A stretch of DNA of 64,000 nt from Panagrolaimus kolymaensis (Eukaryota; Nematoda; Chromadorea; Rhabditida; Panagrolaimidae): assembly GCA_028622995.1 (NCBI GenBank), contig JAJQJQ010000042.1, positions 496,001 to 560,000 on the forward strand, in the 5' to 3' direction. The position numbers were made by a program, and so were the translations under genes. Below, one piece after another: positions 24,578-37,300 of this stretch. How positions within the stretch are numbered: position 1 is the stretch's first letter; the number at the start of each line of letters is the position of its first letter. The notes below the pieces were generated by a model. That model was not told the origin of the DNA. It did no database searches and saw only the letters and a list, made by a program, of their open reading frames with translations.

Positions 24578-27124
24578 AAGATGTATGTATGTGCATCGTC
24601 AGCTTTTAGTTATGTATGATAAATCTTACCAATACCATTCCTTTCTACAGTAATATAAAATTGTCGTAACATTTTTTTGAATGTATTTGATTGATTAAAA
24701 TTTTAATTAAACTTGTTTAACTTTTTTTTGAAAGTTCGGGAGTTCAAGTTTATATTTATAAAATTTGACGTGAGAAGAAATGTCGACGACGACGATGACA
24801 AGTGGATACATAGTTTAAATAAATTAGTATTTTCAACTTTTTTACTTTTTTTTTCTTTCTCAAAGTTGAAAAGTAAAGTGTGAAGTGTGGGAGGAATTTT
24901 GAATTCTCAACTTTTCATTTTTCTTAATTTTTTTGGCTTGTAACAACTTGTGACGGTACAAACTCATGGTAACCCAAACAATTAAGATAAAGTTTGAGCT
25001 CCAGTGTGAATCCCTATTTTTTTTCGAAAATTTATGTGTCTAAAAATAAAAAATACTTTGAATGAAATAATATTCAAAAAGATATCACTGTAAAAAATTA
25101 AATAGGCGACTTCCATAAAAAAATTGTTTTGTTCTTGGACAATGCTTAAAAATTTTTACTGTCTTAAATTTAACAAAATTAATAAAATCGATTTTAATTA
25201 ACGCCTTCGTTTTTTTTTAAATTTTCATTCATTCATTTTCATTTCCATTATTTCTCAATTTAAAAAGACGAAACAAAAGCAGGAGCTTAAAAAATGTGGC
25301 ATCCAAAAAGCTGGATTTTCTGCTTCAAAAGAAAAATATATATTTTTTATATATGGAATTTCTTTTGCCCTCGTTGTTTGTGAAAAAAAGGTTTTTATTT
25401 CATCGCCTAAAAAAGCCAAACAAACGCATAATAGGAGACGACGATGAAGGGAAATGAAAAAAGAAGCTTGCTTTTTTAGTTTTTTTTTGGGAATCCATTA
25501 TATTTTTTATTTTAGGAGAAGCATTCTTCTTTTTATTTCCCTTTTTTTACTTTTGTCTTTATTTATGAAAACAAAATTCTGCATAACTTTTTTTTTTAAA
25601 TTAAAGTTTTCGTTTCTTTTTTTTATTGGAAATCACAATTTTTTGTTTTAAGGAAAAATATTTTTAAATTTTTTTGTGTTTTTTTCATTTTCCATGTTTG
25701 TACTTATTTGACTTTGCTTTGCGTTGGCGGAGAATATAATTTCTTATTTTAATGTCATTTGTTAGAAGAAGGATTCTTTGAAACTCGAACGCAGAAAATA
25801 AACAACCTCCTTATATTGTTGGTGGAGAGAGGAAGTGAGTGAATCATGCACATACATATCTATCGGCCCTCGTATTTTTATTTGTGTAATTAGGTTCTGG
25901 CTTTCTTATTTCACTAGAGAGAGTTCCGTATAAACATCTTTCAATGATAATAGATTTTTTTTAATAATTGTTTCAATAACACAAAGATTGTGTGGGGTTT
26001 AAATTGTGTATACTGGTAATTCGAACCCGGGAAAAGCCATTGTTAAAGTGCCAATCTTTCTTATTCTAAATCGAAGCCAAATATTTTTCTTTCTTTAAAC
26101 TTTTTGGAATACAAATTCTTAAATTTTTTAAGAAAACATTTTCATCTTTTTAATTTTGGAAGATATTACAGTAAGCTTCTTTTTTTCATGCTAAAATTTA
26201 GAGACGACCCATTTTATAGAAATTTTTATCTTTGCTTCTTTTAAAGTTGGCTTCATTTTTCAAGGCCAGCTTTTTTATCCATCCACGAAAATAAAAAACT
26301 TTTTCCTCTTTTATTTTTATTTTTTTTTTCACTTCCGAGAAAGGCATTTCAGTGGCAATTAAAAAATATATAATTCTTCCACATAGCTTCCCTTTTTTTA
26401 GAAGAATGGGATGCTATTAAAAAAAGAGAGGAAAAAATAACTATCAATAAAAATCGCTCCATGAAATAAAACCAAAATCATTTTTTTTCCATTTTGTCCA
26501 AAGCTTAATCCCATTTTTTACTAAAGTCGGGAAAAATTTTTTGTTGGCTTTTAAGCTTTAAATGGTAAAGTTAAAAAAAGATGGCGCTTTTATTTTTATT
26601 TTGTTTTCATCGTCTTTGGTTATTGAACTTGAACTTTGACTTTCTTCATGAAAAAAAATTCTATAAGATTTTTTGTTTAGTTTTTTTGGAATAAACTTTA
26701 CTAGTTCAGAAATGCCATAAAAAATTTTTTAATACTTTGGTTTTTGCTTTCTTTCCAAAGATCAGTTGCATTTAGAAGCCCACAATTTTTTTAATCTTTA
26801 TAGATTCTTCCATTTCTCGCAATGAAACCATTCTCTAGATTTTTTTATGGGCTACCGTATCCCAAAGATTATATCTTTTTTTCTCAATATTTCCGATCAT
26901 TTTCCTAACAAACTTATGTTTTTATTTTTTCTGCGGAACTAATCTTTATGAGTACTTCAAAATAATTAAACTTTTTAATACTTTTACTTTTATTGTAGGA
27001 GAGAAAACAAAAATAAAAAAGAAAAGAAGAAAATAATAATAACGAATAAATAAAAGTGGGAGAAAGAAAAGATAAATCATAAAAAAAAAAAATAATAAAT
27101 TTATGCAAATTTCTTTAGGATTTT
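24578..27124. other. AT-rich intergenic stretch
   Basis: No gene recognised. Open frames are Phe/Lys-rich noise. A short GC-containing patch at about 26012-26055 includes TTCGAACCCGGG but does not fold as a tRNA. The 3' flank of the Skp1-like gene is at the right edge. Confidence 0.55.
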
Positions 27125-27572
27125 TTATTGTCCATCTTGAGCTGAAACTGAAACACCAGTAAAGAATTCAAGGGGATGGTCTTCCATAGCTTTTCGTTCT
27201 TCGGGAGTATAATCATCCACGATATTTAAGAATTTTTGAATATCAATGACTTCCAAATTTTCTAATTTGAATAAAATAAAATCTCCTCCGGCTTCAAGGA
27301 ATTTTTGAGAATCGAGGAAATCGGCTTTCCAACAAAAATCTTTAAATTCGCTTTCTTCCATTTTGCTGAAAAATTGATTCGACCATTCTGGGTCATTTGG
27401 GGCATCGGAAGATTCAAAATGATTATGAAAATCAACGAAGTTTTGAAGTTGTTTGGGTGTCATATCCACATCCACGGCATTGCTGAGATCAGTGTGATCG
27501 AAAACATTTTTGAGAATAGCACTGGCGCCAATAACTCGAGAATCTACACGGAGAAAAAAATCGGTAAACTTT

Positions 27573-27765
27573 TTAATGACAAGCAAAGTAATGACAAGAA
27601 TTTTAATGACATGACAAGAATTTTAATGACAAGAGTTGTAATGACTGATTTTTTAATGACATGACAAAAAAAGTAATGACAAGAGTTGTAATGACCAAAA
27701 AATTAATGACATGACACAAAAAGTAATGACAAGAATTTTAATGACCAAAAAAGTAATGACAGAGA
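27573..27765 (+). repeat. TAATGACA minisatellite in the left arm
   Basis: The octamer TAATGACA or close forms recurs many times, separated by AGAATTT, AAAAAAG and AGTTG. The inverted counterpart is in the right arm. Such subterminal repeats in fold-back elements may bind transposase (inference). Confidence 0.75.
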
Positions 27766-28484
27766 TTTTTTTTGTTTTGCCCCATAATCCAATTATTAAA
27801 AAATTAAAGGTGTTGTTTTTTTTATATATAAAGATTGCTTTATTCATAAATGAACAAAAGATATCCAAAAATTAGAATTTCACCTTTTTGAACTTGATCT
27901 TCGAGGATAAGTCCGAAAGAAGGTAATTTTTTTTATCACCAAAGTGATTGAAGTTCTTCGACTAAGTACTTAGAATTGCTGGCCCAAATCTTTTCGAAAG
28001 TCATTGAAAAACTAAAAAAATATATACCAAAAGCAAACCCTTAGTCTTATTCTTATAAACGAACGTTAAATGATTCGAAATCTGGTGCCAGAGAACCAAA
28101 GAAATGGATTTCCTTTGATGAAGCTTCTATAGAGAATGCATTTCTTTGGTTCTCTGGCACCAAATTTCGAATCATTTAACATTCGTTTAAAGGAATAAGA
28201 CTAAGGGTTTTGCTATTGGTTGAAATTTTTTTTATGTTTTTCAATGACTTTGGAAAAGAATTGCTGGCCCAATTCCAATTACTTAGTCGAAGAACTTCAA
28301 TCACTTTGGTGATAAAAAAAATTACCTTCTTTTGGACTTATCCTCGAAGATCAAGTTCAAAAAGGTGAAATTCTAATTTTTGGATATCTTTTGTTCATTT
28401 ATGAATAAAGCAATCTTTATATATAAAAAAAACAACACCTTTAATTTTTTAATAATTGGATTATGGGGCAAAACAAAAAAATCT

Positions 28485-28680
28485 CTGTCATTACTTTTTT
28501 GGTCATTAAAATTCTTGTCATTACTTTTTGTGTCATGTCATTAATTTTTTGGTCATTACAACTCTTGTCATTACTTTTTTTGTCATGTCATTAAAAAATC
28601 AGTCATTACAACTCATGTCATTACTTTTTTTGTCATGTCATTAACTAATGACAATTTTACGAACATGTCATTACCTGTAA
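28485..28680 (-). repeat. TGTCATTA minisatellite in the right arm
   Basis: Inverted counterpart of the left-arm TAATGACA array, with a few changed units near its outer end, where copies such as GTTACAGGTAATGACA differ from the left arm. Confidence 0.75.
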
Positions 28681-28797
28681 CGTTGCTGGTGATACTCGTT
28701 TACGAACATTTTTTTTTCCGTGTACTTCAATTTGGAATTCTGGGTTGATTTTGGAGCGAAGAATAAGTTTTGAAGTTGAAGCAGAAATAGCAGCCAT

Positions 28798-31700
28798 TTT
28801 AAAATAATAAATCGATCGAAAGATAAAAAGTAGATAAAAATCTGGAGGAAAGGAGAGTACAGAAAAAGTGAATGAAATTCGAAGTCAGGCTTTCGCTTTT
28901 ATATCAAAAAATTTTTGAATCCACCATTTTGATAAATATAATAAGTACCTGCCAATGATGCCCTTGTCACAAAATAAAGGAAGTGTGAGAGTAACTTTTT
29001 TATCACCTGAAGCGACTTTTCTTGTTATTTTTTTCTGGATAAGCGCTTTAAAAAAATAGGTCAATGATTAAAAGTGAGAATCTTTTCATAGCCTAAAATC
29101 CATTTTAGCAAATACAAAAGTTTTAAGAAAAATTAAAATTTAACAACTTTTTTCGTTCTAAAATAAAAAATGAATAAATTTTTAGCCCCAAATTTTAATA
29201 AAACAGAAATTAAAATTTGTCTAGCCTGGCTATTTTTTTCCATTCATAGAATTTCTTCTTCATTCATAAACTTAATAAAAAAAAATATATACTATAATGG
29301 TTGGTTGTGGCGCAAAACTCACGTCAGAGTTAATAAAAAAAAAGAAACTCTTTTTGTTTAAAATTTTGACATGTCAAAAATTGTAAAATATAAAAAAAAG
29401 ATGGTTGAAAAAAGCTAAGGGTGAATGCACGTTTGAAAAGAAAGGCGTTCTTCGATTTTTAAAGCTTCAAAAAAGTGTAGTTTTTTATTATTATTATTGA
29501 ATGTGGGCTTCAAAAACAAAAAAAGAATTGAAAAAAAAAATTTTAAAAGTGTCCATTGTATTTTTTTAATTTAAAGTTTTGTTTATAAAAAATCAAAACA
29601 CATCCATTTTTACGTAATAAAAATCTGTTTTGTTTTGTTGGTTTAAAAAAAAAATTTTGTTTCTATAAATATGAGTAAATTTGGTTTTAAAATGAGATAT
29701 TTATTTTTTTCTAGAGCACTTACAGCAGAAATTTTATTTGAAAACTTTCTTCACTGAACACTCACTAACAGGCATTTAAAAAAGTGCCTTGACAAAAACA
29801 CATAATTTTTTTTGTAGTTATTATGACCTTTAGTTTATTTTTGTGCTGCCATTTATTTTTTTAAATATATTTTTGTATTCAAAAGAAAAGTTTTTTTATT
29901 CAAATATTTTTCTCATATATAATTTATTTGCAATATTTTTTTCATATTTTTCGTTGTCTTTTATTATTAGTCCATTCAAAATTGTTCTTAAAAGCCAAAG
30001 CATTTTATTTATCTTTGAGAAAAGTATGTAAAACCACAAAAAAAGAATATTTTCTATTTAAAAAAAAAAGAGTTCTTGACGTATAATTTTCCCAACAAAT
30101 TCATCCATGATTTTTGACTTTTAGTTATTTTTGGTAATTAAAATTAGTAAAAATGTTTATAAAAATAAAATATGACCTTTTTTACTTTTTTCAAGCAAAT
30201 AATATTTATTTTTAACATTTTTTTTCTTCATTTTCTATTCCAACTAAACTAGGAGGAATGCAACTTCCAATTATGGATGTTCTTCTTCGTAAGGCGTGAA
30301 GTGAAATAAACCCGGATGTATGCTGGCAGTTGGCAGCCTTTATCTAAACTTTATGTTTATAAGTCCTGCTGAAATTAGTACATTCGTAAAACATATACCA
30401 GAACTAAGCTTAGTTATAAAAATGCTAATTTTATGATTTTTACTTTTTTAATAACTCAAATTACTTTTCTTCAACAAATTTTTTTGCAAAAAACATTTTT
30501 ATTTTTTATTTTGGTTTGATTTGTTTTTAAAACTTCCGGGTTATAAAATCTTTTATGACTTTTTTTTCTATGGTAGAAATTTAGCAAAAATAAAGAATAC
30601 GTAATAAAAGGTTATTTTTGGGAAAAAATATTATTACTTTGTTTTGTCTTAATTTAATTAAATTTATAAATTTGCGCTTATTTTCGAAAAATCTTCTCCG
30701 CGTTTCTTTTGTTTTGGGTTTTTTATAGAAAGCCTTGTAACGCTTGTTTGCCATTTAATCCTCAATGCAAGAAATTTCCTTTTCGTTGGTAGTAGACGAC
30801 AACCAATAAATTTTTTTCTTCTTCGATTTTAAATTCTTCATATTAAATCGACATTTAAGTTTAATTGTAAGTTTTATTGATGTTTATTTTATTTTTGCTA
30901 TAGGATTTAATTTTAAAATATTTTTCAAAAGTATTGTTTTGAAATTTTTTTTCATACTTTGTTTGATAGCAGCTTTTTTTTTCTAATATTATTTCGTAGA
31001 ATATAAAGTTAAGTTTCTTTATTTTTTACTCGTGAAACGACTAATTACCATTTTCCAAAGATATCATCTGTTTTTTCTTATTTTTTTCTTCTAAAACGAA
31101 TAAATTAATTTTTTTTGTTTTATTTTTATGCATTTTTCAACTGCGTTTCAATTTCTTTTCATTTTATTTTTTTATTCAGAAATGGTGACATTCTGAAATT
31201 AGTGGATATATGTTTTTTTCATTGCGTTTCAAAAAAGGCATGAAAAAATAAAATAAAGAAGCTAAATTGTTTTATTGAGGGGCAAGAAAAAAAGAATATA
31301 AAAAAAGAAGGGTCGCTGTTTCCAATGTCGTTTGTTGTTCATTAAAAAAAACACACACACATACGCATCCAATTTTTTTTTATTTTAACACTATTTTTAT
31401 TTTATTTTATTCCAAAGCTGTCGCAATTTTATTTTTTAAGGGCATAAAGCTAGCGCTGGCTGCATTGCATTGAAATCTATCCGATAATTAGTTCCGCATT
31501 ACTTTTCTTTCCCTCTTTTTCTTTTCAACATTTTTTCTGTTTGGCTCTTGTTTTTTTTTATATAAAGAATAACACTTTTTTGGAGTGGATGGATCACATT
31601 TTTCCTTCTTAATTTTCCATGCGATGCCTTTATTTTGTCTAGAGTTGAGAGTCGAGAGACTAGTGTTTTTTTTTGTTTTGTTTTTAATTATTCCATTTGT

Positions 31701-32529
31701 CGTTGTTGTACTTTTTAAAAAATAAAGAGAAATAAATAAAATGCAGACGATTTGAACTTTTTTTTGTTCTGATTTTTTAAATATGCTAATTTGTCGATGA
31801 TGACTGTCGTCTGTTTGTTTGATACTTGAATTCCTAAAAACATTGAGTTGAGCATCTTTGGTTTATGCTCAATCTATTTTTTTAAAGTTTTTTTACATAT
31901 AATTAGGTTAATTTTTTTTCTTCATTTTTGCGCTCATGTTTCTTTCTTTGAGATCTGAAAATAACAAACAAATGTGCTTGTTTTTTTTTTTGTTCTTTCA
32001 ACCTTTTATTTAAATATGTTGTTTTTTCCGATTTTAGTTTAAATAATTTCTAGGATGCACGTTTGTCATTTTTCCTAACAAAAGTAAAAACAATCATTTT
32101 TTTAATGCATTCTTTGTTGAAAAATTAGAAATCTAACCCAAGTATTCATTCCAAAAGGCGTGATTCAAAAAAAAATTATTATTGCTTCTAAAAAGAAGTG
32201 TGCTTCCCATCTTATAAAAAAGTTTCCTGTTTTTTTGACACATTTTTAAAAAATTTATTTTAAAACTCAAAATCTTCCTGAAAATTATCCTTCCTTCTTT
32301 CCATTTCTTAATTTTTTTTGTTGCCAACATACCAGTTTTTCAAGCGTATTTGTCTCTTCTTTTTTGTTTTTTATATTACCAAACTCTGAAATACTCGCTC
32401 GTGACTAACGCGATTTCCATTTCTTTACTTTCATTTATTTTAACAACAAACTAACAACTTCAATTCTTTTTTATTTTTAGCTTTCAATTTTGAACTTTTT
32501 CAAAAACAATTTTTTCTTCAAATGCAAAA
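28798..32529. other. AT-rich intergenic stretch upstream of the two-pass membrane protein gene
   Basis: No gene recognised. One less AT-rich patch at 30240-30370 contains a tiny frame (30258-30299, 13 codons) followed by no domain; it could be an untranslated exon or conserved control element. A second such patch is at about 31440-31500. An acceptor-like TTATTTTTAG at 32471-32480 lies 49 bases before the next ATG and may be an SL or 5'-UTR acceptor. Confidence 0.5.
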
Positions 32530-34395
32530 ATGTTAGTTCCGCTGATATTTTCTATTTTAAGTTTGGGTTGTTTTTTAACTGGAATAATTTTGGCTGTATT
32601 TGAATTATCCGATATTTTACCATCGGTTTTGGCAACATCTTTAGGTTTAATTGGATTATTCATTTCTGCGGGTTTATGGTTAACTATTCCAAGATATTTT
32701 AAAAAGCACCATCATCATCAAACTTTTAATTCTCATTCAACATTAACGACAACAAATAAACGTCGAACACCCGTGCATTATATAATTTCAAAAAATTTAA
32801 ATAAATCTAATAGTCATATACATTTGGCTGAATCATCGATGTTAATTACTCCAGATACCACTGAAGCTTTAATGAAAACTATTCGAGGCATTCCATATCT
32901 TATACAGGTTAGATATGAAAATATATTGGAATAGCAGCAATAAAACTTTTAATATCCAAAAATTATAGTTTTCGAAAAGTTGATTTTTAATAATAAAAAA
33001 AAAGATATAACGTGGGTTCTCTTCACGAAAATTTTACTTAATTCAAAAGCCCATGTTTTTTGTATTTTCTTTTATAAGTTTTATGTAAAAAAATTTAATT
33101 TTCATTGCAAAACTTTCTGTAACAAAATAAAGTTTTGATACTTTTTTTAATAAAATTCTGAGTTTTATTAATTTTACGGAAAGTTTAGTTTTAATTTATT
33201 TTTCAAATACAAAAAATTTTGCGAGCATGGAAGAAAAAAAATAAAAATTTCATCTTTACTTCTCGAGATTTTTTTTAAACCAGACAGAAAATCCAAGGAG
33301 ACCAACTAAGCCACTTGTTGCTTTTCACTCTAAAATAATTAGATTAATTTACGAAATTATCCAAGAAAAGAGATCGAAGAACGAAGAGCAGATAAATTAA
33401 ATTATTTAATTTAAAACAAAAATTTTCTTTGGATTGTTTTCTAAAAGTCAAAAGTTGTAACAAAGCCAATCAAGCAAATTTTTTTATTCAACAAAAAACT
33501 TTTCAACCTACAGAAAATTTATTGAGGGACAAAATTAAATTTACTTCTGCAAAATAAAAAATAAATCTGCTAAAAACCTTGTTTTTTTTTTTAATTATAT
33601 AAATTTCCTTAATTTCTAGGCAATTCAATATAGTCTTGAAACGAATTATTATAAAGATGTTATGAATGAATTGGGTCAATCGATGTTAGGAAATTCGGTG
33701 ATTCACACAGCTCCCGGGTGCCATAGTGTATTGGATTGTGAATCAGATGATGAACATCATATGCTTGGACCCACCATGCACCACCACCAACATCAACACC
33801 ACCACAACCATCTACAACAACAACAACAAACTCCATCTCCACGTTTATCAGGGCCAGAAGAGCAATGGGAAGCCACAGCTAAAAATCGTTGGTCCAATCA
33901 ACAACTTCGCCTTTCACTTAATCGTCGCACGAGTTCTTTGCTGTGTTCAGTTTTTCCATATAGTGAATCAAGGCCCGTGGATTCCTTTGATGAATCATTA
34001 AATAATGAAAATAATATTATTATTAATGAAGATGGCGAAGAAGGAGATAATTTATCTGGTCGACCATCCTTTGGTGAATCAGATTCAACCATTCCAACGA
34101 TAAAACATTCGAGATTTTTATTGGGTGGTTCGCAGCAATCTCAATTGTCGAGGTAATAAAAATTTTTATTATTTTAAGAGAAATCATTTAAAAAAGGCGA
34201 AATTTAAAGTTTTTGAAATAACTATGTATTTGTAAAATAGTTTGAGTTTTTATAATTCTTTTAAATATCTTTTTATTTTTCAGGGTGACAGTATCCCATA
34301 CAAGTTTACCATCTCATGAAGTTCGATGCATTGGAATGAGTGGAGCGTTATTAACTAAATTTAATTCAAGTTTTAAATCTAATTCCACTGGATAA
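32530..34395 (+). CDS. Two-pass membrane protein with long disordered His/Gln-rich tail, unknown function (3 exons)
   Basis: Exons 32530-32907, 33620-34152 and 34284-34395 join in phase to give 340 residues. Residues about 4-24 and 31-54 are two hydrophobic segments with a short FELSDILP loop between them, so both ends should face the same side of the membrane. A basic and His-rich stretch (RYFKKHHHH) follows. A moderately conserved-looking part, LITPDTTEALMKTIRGIPY, precedes the intron. The tail has a His/Gln run at about 166-184, a Ser/Thr/Arg-rich stretch, acidic residues and no known domain. I do not recognise the family. The open frames, splice signals and phase agreement make the gene likely real. 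AATAAA occurs at 34566-34571. Confidence 0.72.
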
Positions 34396-37300
34396 TGTTT
34401 TTCTTATAAAAACAAAACACTGTAATAAAAATTTTTTTGATTTCGATGCTAAACGTGTACGACTTTTACCTGTGTATTATGATTTCCATTTTTATAAACT
34501 ATGAAACTACTGTTTTTGTGTTTTTTGTTTGTTGCAATTTATTTAATAAATTTCATTAATGTGCCAATAAAATAAAAAAAATACAAAATATGTTTCTTTC
34601 ACAAATTTGTCAAATTTTTTTTTGAAACATTTTATATTTGTATGAAATTTATGTTTTTAAAATTGCCCTCCTCAAATGAGAGTGAGGGATGATTATTATG
34701 CAAATGGCGGGGATGAAGGAGGACAAGAATGACAACATCTCCAAAATAAAAAAAAGAGGATGAGCACCGAAAACTAAAAAAAAGTGAGTGACATTTTACA
34801 AGAGAAAGAATGTAGAAGTCTCTCAAACCTTCCTACTTCATTGTGAAATTCGACAGGAAAACAACGAAAGAAGCATACGATGATGGGACAAAAAGTGAAA
34901 AGTAAAAAGCTTACGAGAAAGAAAGAAAAAAGAAGAACTTGTTGAATAAATTTATGTTTTTCTCGCGCTGCTTACTTTCATACTTCTGTTTTTCTATTGC
35001 TTCTTTACTAATTTTAAAAGGAGAGATGTCACTTTATTTTTTTTTGTTTTTGCGGTTGAATAAATTAGAAAATACTAGTAAAGAAAATATCTTTTTTTAA
35101 ATGAAAAATGAAACGTTTATATTCATTTTAAAAAAAAATTCTGAAGCTCTTGCTTCGTTATTATTTTTCTTTTTTTGTTTTGGCCTTTTTAAGATTAAAA
35201 AAATTGAGATCGAATTATATTTTGAAAACTGAGAAAATTCTAAAATCCCTGAAAAATCTTGGAATCCATGTTTGTGTAAGTTTGTCTCGTTTCTTTGGTG
35301 TTAATTAAAGCTTTTTGTTTAACGAAGCTAATATCTTTTTCCCTTCTAATAAGTTTGTATAAGATTAGAATCTTGTTTATGGCAAAACAAAAAACAAAAG
35401 ATGGTCGTATTTCATTTTTTTACTCTACCGTAGTATTTTAGTGCATGTCTGTGTCAACCTTGAGTTTTCCAGAATTAAACCAACTTTTATTTCTGCTAAT
35501 TTTTTAATATTTATAAATTCCAAGAATTTGAGTTTTTTTTTTTGAAGTAAAAGAATCAATGACAGTAAGTAATCGTTATTTATTACTAAGATTTTTTATT
35601 TTAGCTTTATTTAGAAGCAATAAGCTTTATAAATTAATTCAAAAAAAAAAATTATAGTCATTTTGATAATTTTTGTTTGATTTATAAAAGCTAGAACTCG
35701 ATTTAGTGCAATTTTTAAAAAAAACCTCCAAAGTTTTTAATTTTAGAATTTTAGAATTTCAAAGCTGTTGAAACTGATTTCTCGTTTTTTATATAATTTT
35801 TTTTCGTTCACCAAAAATTAATTCAACTTTTGGTTTACTCGTGATAGCTGCATTCTTCCAAATTAGTTAATTGCTATTATTTTAAATTAATGAATTCACT
35901 ATTTTTCTCGAAATTTTCATCCCATTTTTTTCCATTCTTGCAATCCTTCTTTTATTTTTGCTTTTATTTCTTTCAAATGTCAAAAAAAAAATAAGAGAAA
36001 AGAAAAATAATTTTAATAACTCATGCAATCCCTTCCAATTTTATTCAACTCAACTTAAAAACCCTAACCAACAAAAAAAAGTAAAAAGTTTGAAAGAAGC
36101 AGCAGCGGTCGCAAAAGAAAAGATGCTTCAGTTTTAAGGATTCATGCAACTGAAAAAGCAAAAGCGCAAAAACCTTTTTTCCTTCCTTCGAAGACGAAGA
36201 AGTAAAAATAAAAGTAAAAACTCATCGAAAAAAAATCTTCTTCGTCGTCGCCTTCGAAATATGCTGTTTTTGGCACTTTACTCTCTCTTTAGTTCATCTT
36301 CGTCGCCTTCTTTAAAGTTGTTGTCGTCGCCGCTCGACACCCCTGCTTTTCCTTCTTCAATTTTTTTCCATCACAAAACCAAAAAAATTAGAGCGCTTAA
36401 TAGATTTAGGAAGAAGACGAGGGAAAAAAAGGAAGGATAAAACCGACGACGAAAGACAACGGCAACAACGAGGAACGAAGATGCGGTAGCAGCAGCATCA
36501 ACAACAACCCATGGATTTTTGCTATCTCTTGAAATAAAATAAAAAGTAAGTAAAGTAAAAAATTTATTTATTCTTTATGAAAAAAAAAGTTGAAGTATTA
36601 AAAAAATATTTGCTTTAAAGTTAAGAGAATCTTTTAAACTCCTAAAGTTTGGAAAAATTAGTTAATTTATTCGCCTCCAAAAAAATTCTAGAAAATATAA
36701 CTTTGATCTTTTTTCTCTTTTACACTTTTATCATCAAAACAAAAATATTTCAGATTCAATATTTATTTAAAAGATTATTCAAAAAAATTTTTTTTTGCTT
36801 TATTGTTGCCGATGCTTTTTATTTTTATTTATTGAATGATGCTGAAATTATTATTATCTGCAATGTTTTAATCCGCTTTTATACTTTCAATATTTTTTTT
36901 ACGTTAAAATCGGGTGCTTATCAGCTTTTATGCCCAGTGTTTTTAATCGGCATATATATATTTATATTTTTATATGTATATATATTCGATGCTAAGTTGC
37001 TACTGGACGGAAGTCTGATAAGGAGCCCGTGAACGTTTCTATGTTTGTATCTTGAAAAGAAAATTAAAGAAAAATCAGAAAATAAAAATTATGTAGTAAA
37101 TTTATTGATCTTCGTGGTGAATCTCGACACGGATTTACCAAGACAGTTAGGTAAGTCGCGTAAATACCATTTTCCATTAACACCCAACCTTATTTTTGCT
37201 CTTGTCTGTTTTTTGTTCAATAATAATTTTCCCTCAAATTTTTTGAATAATCATATAATAATAAAACAGAAAGGAGAACAACGCCCATCCTTTGTTCCTT

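Larger units (their letters stand above)
27547..28722. mobile_element. Fold-back (long-inverted-repeat) DNA transposon with TA target duplication, 1176 bp
   Basis: The element begins CACGGAGAAAAAAAT and ends with the inverse; TA lies just outside each end (27545-27546 and 28723-28724). Almost all of it is one imperfect palindrome: left arm 27547-28106, loop 28107-28138, right arm 28139-28722. The innermost stem is perfect for several tens of bases around GGTGCCAGAGAACCAAAGAA. There is no transposase gene, so it is non-autonomous. TA duplication fits Tc1/mariner or other TA-targeting families; the fold-back layout recalls C. elegans Tc4, but the ends do not identify a family. Confidence 0.85.
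27125..28797 (-). pseudogene. Skp1-related protein gene interrupted by a fold-back transposon
   Basis: Two coding pieces, 28725-28797 (24 codons plus one base) and 27125-27544 (139 codons plus stop), flank a transposon. With one copy of the TA target between them they read through as a 164-residue Skp1-related (SKR) protein, the usual family length. Skp1 links F-box proteins to cullin in SCF ubiquitin ligases. Family signs are the start KLILRSKINPEFQIEV then DSRVIGASAILKNVF (N-terminal BTB/POZ-like half) and the C-terminal stretch from LEVIDIQKFL to VDDYTPEERKAMED. It is divergent: the usual WCEEK ending is replaced by a short tail. Splicing the insert with the GT and AG at its edges would remove four extra bases and shift the frame. 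An internal donor (CAG|GTAATG) and a poor internal acceptor could keep the frame with about 25 extra residues, so some function cannot be excluded. Confidence 0.75.

Noticed and set aside
26010..26060. Possible tRNA gene (TTCGAACCCGGG resembles a reverse B box)
   Set aside because: On the minus strand the flanks do not form a T-stem or acceptor stem and no A box is found at the right distance.
27305..27868. Plus- and minus-strand open frames built on TAATGACA repeats
   Set aside because: Products of the fold-back arm repeats overlapping the Skp1-like exon; no protein-like features.
36144..36440. Arg/Lys/Ser-rich open frame (98 codons)
   Set aside because: It comes from CTTC/TCGTCG and AAG repeats, has no domain, and similar frames occur wherever this repeat appears.
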